Of a stretch of 64,000 nucleotides of DNA, positions 44,801 through 51,402 are shown one piece after another. Origin of the DNA: Anaerolineae bacterium (GTDB lineage Bacteria; Chloroflexota; Anaerolineae; Aggregatilineales; Aggregatilineaceae); contig JAFGNU010000018.1 in assembly GCA_016926875.1 (NCBI GenBank), positions 17,003 through 81,002 of the forward strand, read 5' to 3'. A model generated the notes under the pieces. That model did not search any database and was not told the origin of the DNA. It worked only from the letters and a program-made list of their open reading frames with translations. The translations under genes were made by a program, and so were the position numbers. Position 1 is the first letter of the stretch. Each line of letters opens with the position of its first letter.

Positions 44801-46391
44801 CGCGGCAGACCTGGACGGCGCGAAGGTCGTGGTAGTTGGCAGCAAAAAAGCGGGTGACGTGCGGCGCATCTTGGGCGACGGCTACTACGAGTTTGGCTAT
44901 ATCCGGCTGTGGTGGCCGATGCAGGAGTACTTCAACCTGACGTTTGACCGTGTGGCGAACGTGTTCAGCACAGATGCCGATAACGCGTCCGCCGAATACT
45001 ACCGCGAAGGCATCTTTGACATCTGGTGGAACCGCGACTATGACACCTACGCGCAGGCGATGTGCATCGAAGACAAGCAGCGCCAGGGCCAGTGTGCCAT
45101 TGATGACGATACCGACATGAGCGACGAGGAACTCAACCAGTTCCGCAAGACGTGTCACGACCGGCTGGCCGCCGAATGCAGCAGCGAAAAACGGTTCGAG
45201 GTCAACAACTGGCCCGTGTCCGACCGGATGTATTTCTTTGTGGATAAGCAGGTCGCGGCGCAGGTATGGGACGCGGGGATCGGCAGCACGACGATAGACA
45301 TCCGCAACCCCGAATACCCCGAAGACCGCGTCTACATGGATATGGCCGCCGAAGCGGTGATCGGGGAGCAGGCCGGGCTGGTCGGCGCGCGCGGGCTGGC
45401 GATTGGTGACGATGACCGGCTGTACGTGGCCGATACCGACCGCAACCGTATCGTGGTGCTCACCCTTGACGGTGAGCAGGTGGGCACCATCGGCGCCGAA
45501 CCGGGCGGCAGCAGCGAACCGGGCGCTTTATTGCAGCCCTGGGGCGTAGACATCGGGCCGGATGGCAACGTCTACGTGGCCGATACGTGGAATCACCGGG
45601 TGCAGGTCTTCAGCCCGGAGGGCGAACTGCTGCACTGGTGGGGGCACGAGGGCATCCCGGCGCAAGACCCGTCGGTCGATGCGTTCTGGGGGCCGCGTGA
45701 CGTGGCGGTGGGGCCGGATGGCAACGTGTATGTGGCCGATACCGGCAACAAACGCGTGCGCGTTTATACGCCGGAGGGCGAGTTTATCAAGGACATCGGC
45801 GGCGCGGGGTCGGCGCTGGGCCAGTTGGACGAACCGGTCGGGCTGGCGTTTAACCCGATGTCGGGTGACCTGTACGTGGCCGATACGTGGAACCGGCGGA
45901 TCAGCGTTTTTGACCGCAACGGGATGGCGGTTCGCACCTGGACGGTCAACATGTGGTTCAACAACCGCGAATCATATAACCGGCCCTACCTGGCGGTCAG
46001 CCCGGATGGTACGCTGGTGTATGTGACCGATATGGACGACCGGCACCGCGTGGTAGCGTATGATCTCAATGGTACGCCGGTGGTCGCCTTCAACCAGCCG
46101 GATAACCTGGAACAAAACCTGATCGGGCTGCGGTCGCCTGCTGGGTTGGCATTTGACAGTCGGAGCTTCCTGTACGTGGTCGATTCGGAACTGACGAACA
46201 TCTTTGTCTTCCCCACATCGGAGATCGCGGGCAGCATACCCCCGGTCCCACCCGGCGGTCCGGGCGAAGACTCCGGCGTGATCCTGCCGGAAGAACCAAC
46301 CGAGGAGCCGACCGAGGAACTCACCGAGGAGCCGCCAGCCGATTTCACTGGCGAGCCAACCGAAGAAGCGACCGACGAGGGCGCGGGCTAA
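41898..46391 (+). CDS. Agl23-like (TIGR03663-type) membrane glycosyltransferase with C-terminal NHL beta-propeller (1497 aa)
   Basis: The first 900 or so residues form a multi-helix GT-C core whose N-terminus matches the flippase-associated Agl23 family: LGARVMSHDESLHTYYSW (catalytic-loop H57-D58-E59), then FGEFQHTPLMHGPLLFH. A soluble domain follows. From about residue 1160 to 1440 there are five or six NHL repeats (LYVADTDRNRIVVL, VYVADTWNHRVQVF, VYVADTGNKRVRVY, LYVADTWNRRISVF), forming a beta-propeller on the outside. The last 60 residues are a Pro/Glu/Thr-rich tail (repeated E-E-P-T). An Agl23-propeller fusion would give the enzyme its own binding platform. Archaeal Agl23 acts in N-glycan assembly; the role here is inferred. 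Confidence 0.85.
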   Translation: MATREQTYSSPDLQEHAFTRALTRAYALDWEIIAYVLILVVALITRFVDLGARVMSHDESLHTYYSWRLYKFGEFQHTPLMHGPLLFHMTALSYFLFGDSDFTARIYPAAVGVLVVMYPLLFRRWLGRAGAVITSVLLLISPMLLYYTRYIRHDIPLIFFALTVLYALLQYIDGETPRRPVWLWVLSGALLGMLASKEVAFIYIAIFGSFLTLFWLMRMLQDVGIRRRPAQALNWQTPLFQQIVGHAILFALVAVMAFALGGFIRYAFSPVRWIPSAWWIQLPLFLAFYLPLALSGVLRTAFAGNGQPRDGAAGAIMTGLADGNSALRVILAGVIIGVIVTLVIICVIDVIKPTTVWTETVVRSQYDQNYGANGTKEYATSIDFDGKMYVRLLTWVALPAMVVLFVVFLMAMFKFPAHIPLPRREMVLIVLVALVTTSGLVAFERRSFVPETEDQPFAVDPNAITESEDGKYDDTPIWIAWLLGGAAILGVLGTRFLTGWWDFFDRQPTFDVLILTGTLILPWLAAFPIYWAGYNLEEYNPNTPDGEATLRAAVQAFIPFALLAITVGLSWNWKRWIPAAVIFIGMFAFFFTTVFSNQYGLATGMIGSLGYWLAQQGVRRGSQPQYYYILTQLPVYEFLPLIGSMFAGIAGLGALWDWRRARIEVPRDMEDALPGSPGDTLAGAEENTPVFDTPDGERAGDWEDEPAPGVVRYASMPSRLFRPFDLSEEKTKREHDPEWLGSVPFMGLVGYWAVMILLGLTVAGEKMPWLASHLTVPLILLTGWWLGRVLTGIRWRELRDGGWLVLLVILPLFFVALAQVIVPLWGEGVPFGGKEVEELTRSGNWLAALLIALGSLYVIGRIGLRLGWQQLGRMAIVSGALILAILTGRAAILASYINYDYATEFLVYAHAGPAVKIVMEEIDHIAEITNLGDDMRVVFDDESSWPYTWYFRNYSNYGFIRGEAGSVIAADLDGAKVVVVGSKKAGDVRRILGDGYYEFGYIRLWWPMQEYFNLTFDRVANVFSTDADNASAEYYREGIFDIWWNRDYDTYAQAMCIEDKQRQGQCAIDDDTDMSDEELNQFRKTCHDRLAAECSSEKRFEVNNWPVSDRMYFFVDKQVAAQVWDAGIGSTTIDIRNPEYPEDRVYMDMAAEAVIGEQAGLVGARGLAIGDDDRLYVADTDRNRIVVLTLDGEQVGTIGAEPGGSSEPGALLQPWGVDIGPDGNVYVADTWNHRVQVFSPEGELLHWWGHEGIPAQDPSVDAFWGPRDVAVGPDGNVYVADTGNKRVRVYTPEGEFIKDIGGAGSALGQLDEPVGLAFNPMSGDLYVADTWNRRISVFDRNGMAVRTWTVNMWFNNRESYNRPYLAVSPDGTLVYVTDMDDRHRVVAYDLNGTPVVAFNQPDNLEQNLIGLRSPAGLAFDSRSFLYVVDSELTNIFVFPTSEIAGSIPPVPPGGPGEDSGVILPEEPTEEPTEELTEEPPADFTGEPTEEATDEGAG

Positions 46392-46445
46392 GCGCCCCTA
46401 CGTAAAGCGCCAACGCGCTTTGTGCAGCACGACGAGATCACAGCG

Positions 46446-46474
46446 TTGACACGCGCGGCGGTTTGCCGTAGTAT
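46446..46474 (+). promoter_or_regulatory. Consensus sigma-70 type promoter ahead of a candidate small RNA
   Basis: TTGACA at 46446-46451, exactly 17 bases, TAGTAT at 46469-46474. Transcription should start near 46481. It is among the best-matching promoters in the window and is not followed by a convincing gene before the terminator at 46602. Confidence 0.75.
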
Positions 46475-46480
46475 GAAAAC

Positions 46481-46642
46481 CATGACACACGAAACGATGT
46501 GCACCCCTACACCTAGCAGCGGACATAGCACGGCCACCGGTCGAGGATGGTCCGTTGTGTGATGCCTGTGTAGCGGTCACATAACAGCAAGCGCTGTATT
46601 TCCGGCGTTCGGACAGGTCCCGGCGCCGGTTTTTTTGTTTTT
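46481..46642 (+). ncRNA. Candidate structured small RNA (about 160 nt)
   Basis: Bounded by a consensus promoter (46446-46474) and a Rho-independent terminator (46602-46642). Inside, 46497-46512 pairs with 46568-46582 in a 14-bp stem (ATGTG, ACC and CTACAC with their complements, one bulge and one mismatch). This encloses a partly paired region and a terminal hairpin, ACGG-CCA-CC (46530-46538) with its complement at 46545-46555. A second hairpin, ACAGC-AAGC-GCTGT, is at 46584-46597. The long interrupted hairpin recalls 6S RNA, but I see no diagnostic sequence. The alternative is an attenuated leader for proS. Confidence 0.5.
46602..46642 (+). terminator. Rho-independent terminator of the candidate small RNA
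   Basis: CCGGCG at 46602-46607 pairs with CGCCGG at 46624-46629, followed by TTTTTTTGTTTTT. Confidence 0.8.
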
Positions 46643-46682
46643 GGGTGTTATGTTAGTTTTTGCAGCCTTGGCAGTCTGGCGG

Positions 46683-46766
46683 TTGGCCTCACCCCCCGGC
46701 CCCCTCTCCATTGGAAATAGAGAGGGGGAGCAAAGCCGCGAACGCCTGTGTTCTCGCTGTGCGGTC
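46683..46766. repeat. Half copy (C) of the palindromic repeat, inverse orientation
   Basis: Begins TTGGCCTCAC at 46683 and matches the reverse complement of the right arm of copies A and B: CCCCCTCTCC, then ATTGGAAATAGAGAGGGGGAGC, then a diverging centre ending near GCTGTGCGG. The second arm and the other terminal repeat are missing. It lies between the small RNA terminator and proS; nothing else is visible in 46643-46835. Confidence 0.7.
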
Positions 46767-46835
46767 AATCCAAAGCAATCCCTGTCGAGTTGTCAGCCAG
46801 ACTAGCATAAGGCCGTTCTTATCCAGGAGGGAATG

Positions 46836-48545
46836 ATGCGACTGACAGACCTGTTCACCCGCACGCTGCGCGATGCCCCGGCAGACGCCGACCTGATCAG
46901 CCACCAGTTGGCGATCCGGGCCGGGCTGGTGCGCCCGGTGGCGGCGGGCATTTACGCGCTGATGCCGCTCGGCTGGCGCGTGATCCGTAACATAGCGGCG
47001 ATCCTGCGCGAAGAAATGAACGCCATCAACGGGCAGGAGGTGTTTTTCCCGATCGTGCAGCCTGCGGAACTCTGGCAGATGACCGGGCGCTGGGACACGT
47101 TTGGACCGGTGCTGCAAACCTTCACCAACGATGCCGGGCGCGCCTTTGCGCTGGGACCGACTCACGAAGAAGTGGTCGCCATGCTGGCCGCCCGCGAGAT
47201 CGCCAGCTATAAGCAGCTACCACAGCACCTCTACCAGATTCAGACCAAGTATCGCAACGAGCCGCGCGCGCGGGGTGGGTTGGTCCGGCTGCGCGAGTTC
47301 ACGATGAAAGACGCCTACTCGCTGCACACCGACTACGACGACCTGGACCGTTTTTACGAGCGCATGTACGCGGCCTATGAACGCATCTTCGCGCGCGTCG
47401 GCGTGGAAGCCGTGCCGGTCGAAGCCGATACCGGCGCGATGGGCGGGCGCGCGAGCCACGAGTTTATGCTGCCTCACGCGGCGGGCGAGGATACGTTCGC
47501 CGCGTGCGACGGGTGCGGCTACCGTGCCAACGTCGAGACGGCAGAGTTCACGCTCGACATGCCGGGACCGGTCGATCTGCTGCCGGTGCAAAAGGTCGCC
47601 ACACCGGACTGCAAAACCATTCAGGCGGTGGCCGACTTTATTGGCGTGCCGACGGCGCAAACGCTCAAGGCAGTCTTTTTTATGCATGAACAACCGGGCC
47701 AGCCGGACGAGTTCATTTTTGTGGTGGTGCGCGGCGACCTGGAAGTCAACGAGGCCAAGCTGATCAAGGCGCTGGGCGGCGGGACGCTGCGCGCGGCAGC
47801 GGACGAGGATATCCTGGCGTCGGGCTCGGTGCCGGGCTATGCCAGCCCAATCGGACTCAAGCCGGGTGTGACCGTGGTCGCGGATCGGTCGGTGCAGGTG
47901 GGCGCGAATTTTGTCGTGGGCGCCAATGACGAGGGCTATCACCTGACGGGCGTCAACGTGCCGCGCGACTTCGACCCGGCGGTTGTGGCCGACATCGCGG
48001 AAGCATTCGACGGCGCGACGTGCGGGCGCTGCGGCGCGGGCACGCTGCGCATCGAGCGGGCGATTGAACTGGGGCACTGCTTTAAGCTCGGCACGCGCTA
48101 CAGCGAGGCGGTGGGCGTGACGTACCTGGACGAGCACGGCGCAGAGCGCCCGGTTGTGATGGGCAGCTACGGGATCGGGTTGGAACGGCTGGCAGCGGCC
48201 ATCATCGAGACGCACCATGACGACTGGGGCATCATCTGGCCGTCGAGCGTGGCCCCGTTCCAGGTGCATATCGTCACGTTGGGCGGCGGTGAGGAAATAG
48301 CCGGGACGGCGCAGCAGGTGTATGAGGACCTGATCGCGGCGGGCTGTGACGTGCTGCTTGATGATCGCAGCGAATCGCCGGGCGTCAAGTTCACCGATGC
48401 CGACCTGATCGGCGCCCCGCTGCGGCTGACGGTCAGCAGCAAGTCGCTGGACAAGGGCGGGGTCGAAGCCAAGCGCCGGGCCGAACGCGAGCGGATCATC
48501 GTGCCGCTGGACACGGTGATCGCGTGGGTACAAGAGCAGGTGTAA
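46836..48545 (+). CDS. proS: Prolyl-tRNA synthetase (bacterial type, with editing insertion)
   Basis: 569 aa from the second of two adjacent ATG codons, chosen because AGGAGG (46825-46830) is then 5 bases away; family members start MRLSxLF. Class II motifs: motif 1 around LPLGWRVIRNI, motif 2 in RNEPRARGGLVRLREFTMKD, motif 3 in GSYGIGLERLAAA. Between motifs 2 and 3 lies a full YbaK-like editing domain (AQTLKAVFF with the functional Lys, then ...YHLTGVNVPRD), which clears Ala-tRNA-Pro. The C-terminal anticodon domain is normal. Its own upstream region holds a repeat and a candidate small RNA. Confidence 0.96.
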   Translation: MRLTDLFTRTLRDAPADADLISHQLAIRAGLVRPVAAGIYALMPLGWRVIRNIAAILREEMNAINGQEVFFPIVQPAELWQMTGRWDTFGPVLQTFTNDAGRAFALGPTHEEVVAMLAAREIASYKQLPQHLYQIQTKYRNEPRARGGLVRLREFTMKDAYSLHTDYDDLDRFYERMYAAYERIFARVGVEAVPVEADTGAMGGRASHEFMLPHAAGEDTFAACDGCGYRANVETAEFTLDMPGPVDLLPVQKVATPDCKTIQAVADFIGVPTAQTLKAVFFMHEQPGQPDEFIFVVVRGDLEVNEAKLIKALGGGTLRAAADEDILASGSVPGYASPIGLKPGVTVVADRSVQVGANFVVGANDEGYHLTGVNVPRDFDPAVVADIAEAFDGATCGRCGAGTLRIERAIELGHCFKLGTRYSEAVGVTYLDEHGAERPVVMGSYGIGLERLAAAIIETHHDDWGIIWPSSVAPFQVHIVTLGGGEEIAGTAQQVYEDLIAAGCDVLLDDRSESPGVKFTDADLIGAPLRLTVSSKSLDKGGVEAKRRAERERIIVPLDTVIAWVQEQV

Positions 48546-48594
48546 CGCCAGGACGGCGGTTGAGTAATATGCATAATAATAGAAAACCTCGCCC

Positions 48595-48623
48595 TTGCTA
48601 AGCCTGTAGCGCCATGCTATACT
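48595..48623 (+). promoter_or_regulatory. Promoter of the nusA operon
   Basis: TTGCTA at 48595-48600, 17-base spacer, TATACT at 48618-48623. Transcription would start near 48630, leaving a leader of about 235 bases before nusA. Confidence 0.7.
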
Positions 48624-48629
48624 GTAGCT

Positions 48630-48863
48630 ATCCAGTCCGTCTAGAAGTTTTGCAGACGGACTTCTTCGACGCTCGGAGAGCGGTTTTGTTCGTTTCCGAG
48701 CGGTCCGGGCGCATCGCGCCGGAACGAGTCTCTTTTCGCCGTGGCGGAAAGCGGCGCAACCAGGTTGAGACACGGTGCGAAAAGTGGGCTTTCCCACTTT
48801 TCGTTGTATATGTCACTATCACATCCGATCAATAGACAATCCGTAAGCAGGACGGAACGAATC
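48630..48863 (+). promoter_or_regulatory. Structured leader of the nusA operon (candidate cis-regulatory RNA)
   Basis: Four hairpins in series: AGTCCGTCT/AGACGGACT (48634-48642 with 48654-48662); CGCTCGGA/TCCGAGCG (48670-48677 with 48695-48702); TCCGG-GCG with CGC-g-CCGGA (48704-48723); and an 11-bp perfect stem with a 4-base loop at 48778-48803. No protein-coding gene fits; rimP, which usually precedes nusA, is absent. Autoregulation of nusA by attenuation is the obvious hypothesis. I do not recognise a known riboswitch. Confidence 0.5.
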
Positions 48864-50807
48864 ATGAAAAGCGACTTCTCCCTGGCATTTAACGAAATCG
48901 TCGAGCAGCGGTCACTGCCTCGCGAAGTGGTGATGGAAGCGCTGACCAAGGCCCTGGTATCGGCTTACCGGCGTGATTGCATTATCTCGGCAAAACAGGA
49001 AATTGAGGCCAGGATAGATCCGGATGGACAGGCCCGTATTCTCCTCGAAAAAGAGGTGGTCGAATCGGTACAAACCGATCAGACCGAAGTGACGTTGGAC
49101 GAGGCGCGCCAGACCCATCCAGACGCCCAACTGGGCGATACGGTCATGATCGAAGTCAAGACCACGCGTAACTTCGGGCGTATCGCGGCTCAGACGGCCA
49201 AGCAGGTGATTCTACAAAGCATCCGCGAGGCCGAACGCGAGGCGATGTATGATGAATTTGTCGAGCGTGAAGGTGACCTGGTGACCGGCACCGTGCAAAG
49301 CGTGACACGCGGCGCGATCACGATCAGCCTGGGCCGGGCCGAGGCGGTCATGCCGTATGCCCACCAGATTCCACGCGAGCGCTTCCGCCCCCACGACAAG
49401 GTGCGGGTGTATGTGGTCGAGGTGAAGAAAAACAGCCGTGGGCCGCAGATCATCGTCAGCCGCGCGCATAAAAACATGCTGCGCCGACTGCTGGAATACG
49501 AAGTGCCCGAAATCTATAACGGCCAGGTGGAAATCAAGAGCATCGCGCGCGAAGCCGGGCACCGGTCCAAGGTGGCTGTAGCGGCCCTGCAAGAAGGCGT
49601 GGACCCGGTCGGCGCGTGCGTCGGGATGCGTGGTATCCGCATTCAGAACATCGTCAAAGAACTGAATGACGAGAAGATCGACGTCATCGAATGGAGTCCC
49701 GAATCCGAGGTCTTTATCGGCAAGGCGCTCAGCCCGGCGCGCGTCAGCGATATGTTGTTGGAAGACGACCTGGACACCGGGCGCACGGCAACGGTGCTTG
49801 TGCCGGACGACCAGCTTTCGCTGGCGATTGGGCGCGAGGGTCAAAACGCGCGGCTGGCCGCCAAGCTGACCGGCTGGCGGATTGATATCAAAAGCGTGTC
49901 TGAAGCGGCGCTGGAAGCCTTTATCCGGCTGGACGAGCCGCCGCTGGATGGCCTGGTAAACGACCAGCCGGAGTTGGTGGCCGAAGTTGGGCGGATTATC
50001 GAAAAGAAGCAGGCCAACCGGCCCATTCCGCCGGAAGAGTTCCGGACGCTGACCGACTTTGCCAAGCTGACCGAACACTTGCAGCGGGAAATTCGGGAAG
50101 CAGCACGCACCGAGCGCCGCGCGGCGATGGACCTGGTAGCCGACATGGTGCCGGCCAGGGCGTTCAAGATGAACATCAAGGAACTGGAACTGGACGACGA
50201 CATCAACCGGGCGTTGTCACGCATTGAAAACGTCGGGGCGCTGATGGTGCGTATGCTGGCTGATGAAAACGCCTTGCAGCGGATGCTCGACCAGGCAGGC
50301 GCGGGCGACGACGCGCTGGAAGCGATCCGCTATGCGCTGGACGATCTGGTGATCCTGGGCCGGGAAGAACCGGAAGCCGAAGAAGAGGCGCCCGAACCGG
50401 AACCCGAAGTTGAGGCTGTGCCGGAGGCCGAGCTAACAGCCGGTGTTGAACCGGAAGCTGAGCCGGTCGAGCCTGCCGCCGAGCTGGCCGAGCTGGAGGT
50501 TGCAGCCGAAGAAGTAAAGGAACTGGACGAAGCGCTGCCCGCCTTTGTTGAACCCGAACCGGAACCCGAATCAAAACCGGAAGCGCCACCTGTCCCGGCG
50601 CCAGGACAGCCCTGGGTGGAACAGGCAGAATTCGGTGATTTCGATTATGGCGATGAAGGCGACGAGGAAGACGAAGAACGCAAGCGCAGCCGGGCGAAGA
50701 AAAAGCGCCGGGAACTCGTTTTTGACGAGGACCGGGGCAGGGTTGTTGCCAAGCGCCGTCGCAAGCGCAGCCGCCAGCGCGAGGACTGGGAAGATTTTCT
50801 CGAATAA
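48864..50807 (+). CDS. nusA: Transcription termination/antitermination protein NusA
   Basis: 647 aa from ATG at 48864; the upstream open frame crosses the leader hairpins. Domain order: N-terminal RNAP-binding domain, S1 (DLVTGTVQSVTRGAITISLGRAEAVMP), KH1 (VGACVGMRGIRIQNIVKELNDEKIDVIEW) and KH2 (SLAIGREGQNARLAAKLTGWRIDIKS), then a helical region. From about residue 505 there is an unusual 120-residue Glu/Pro-rich tail ending in a strongly basic stretch (KRSRAKKKRRE, KRRRKRSRQR). NusA modulates pausing, termination and antitermination. It opens the conserved nusA-rnpM-infB-rbfA operon. Confidence 0.95.
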   Translation: MKSDFSLAFNEIVEQRSLPREVVMEALTKALVSAYRRDCIISAKQEIEARIDPDGQARILLEKEVVESVQTDQTEVTLDEARQTHPDAQLGDTVMIEVKTTRNFGRIAAQTAKQVILQSIREAEREAMYDEFVEREGDLVTGTVQSVTRGAITISLGRAEAVMPYAHQIPRERFRPHDKVRVYVVEVKKNSRGPQIIVSRAHKNMLRRLLEYEVPEIYNGQVEIKSIAREAGHRSKVAVAALQEGVDPVGACVGMRGIRIQNIVKELNDEKIDVIEWSPESEVFIGKALSPARVSDMLLEDDLDTGRTATVLVPDDQLSLAIGREGQNARLAAKLTGWRIDIKSVSEAALEAFIRLDEPPLDGLVNDQPELVAEVGRIIEKKQANRPIPPEEFRTLTDFAKLTEHLQREIREAARTERRAAMDLVADMVPARAFKMNIKELELDDDINRALSRIENVGALMVRMLADENALQRMLDQAGAGDDALEAIRYALDDLVILGREEPEAEEEAPEPEPEVEAVPEAELTAGVEPEAEPVEPAAELAELEVAAEEVKELDEALPAFVEPEPEPESKPEAPPVPAPGQPWVEQAEFGDFDYGDEGDEEDEERKRSRAKKKRRELVFDEDRGRVVAKRRRKRSRQREDWEDFLE

Positions 50808-50821
50808 AACCCGATCCGGCT

Positions 50822-51130
50822 ATGAGTAAACGAAGCGCTAAACCCCGCAGGCGGCACGTTCCACAGCGAACCTGTGTCGTCTGCCGTACCACAGCCGACA
50901 AGCGCTCGCTGACGCGCCTTGTTCGCACACCGGAAAACGGCGTCCATGTGGACCCAACCGGCAAGCGGAATGGGCGGGGCGCGTATCTATGCGACCAGCC
51001 TGAATGCTGGGATAGCGCCCTGGACACAGGTGTACTGGCGAAGGCGCTGCGCTGCACGCTGACCGATGCCGACCGGGAGCGGATACGGGCTGCACGGCCT
51101 GTTTCTGCCACCAACAACCAAGAGGACTGA
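50822..51130 (+). CDS. rnpM: RNase P modulator RnpM (YlxR, DUF448)
   Basis: 102 aa, 14 bases after nusA. The YlxR signature RTCVVCRTTADKRSLTRLVR (C19, C22) is followed by GKRNGRGAYLC (C58 by count) and ECWDSAL. In Bacillus the protein binds and tempers RNase P RNA. Its place between nusA and infB is the standard one; the L7Ae-like ylxQ that often follows is absent. Confidence 0.93.
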   Translation: MSKRSAKPRRRHVPQRTCVVCRTTADKRSLTRLVRTPENGVHVDPTGKRNGRGAYLCDQPECWDSALDTGVLAKALRCTLTDADRERIRAARPVSATNNQED

Positions 51131-51402
51131 TCGAGTACCATTCCGATAGGCACCATCCTAGCGCGAGATCGGATTCCTGGGGTAGATCGACATTCAGAAG
51201 CACACCGGGCGAGCATACGCCGGTGCTGGCAGGCAGTGATTGGCCTGCCCCGGTAATCGCTGCGCTGCCGGGCTGTCACCTGTTGACCAGGGACCCGGTT
51301 TGCTGGGGTGCGCGGAAATAACAAAAATCACTCACGAAAGGAGGTATTAGCGGCGCTGGGTGGTGTTACAGGACACCCCGCGATTGCTAATTCTTACGTT
51401 CT

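Noticed and set aside
46473..46560. Short open frame of about 26-29 codons inside the candidate small RNA
   Set aside because: The first ATG lies in the -10 box, there is no ribosome binding site, and the frame runs through paired RNA stems.
46481..46832. T-box riboswitch controlling proS
   Set aside because: No AGGGTGG-type antiterminator motif is present, and the terminator is about 195 bases from proS with a repeat in between.
48614..48835. Open frame of 73 codons before nusA, in the usual place of rimP
   Set aside because: No similarity to RimP, no ribosome binding site, and it spans four strong hairpins.
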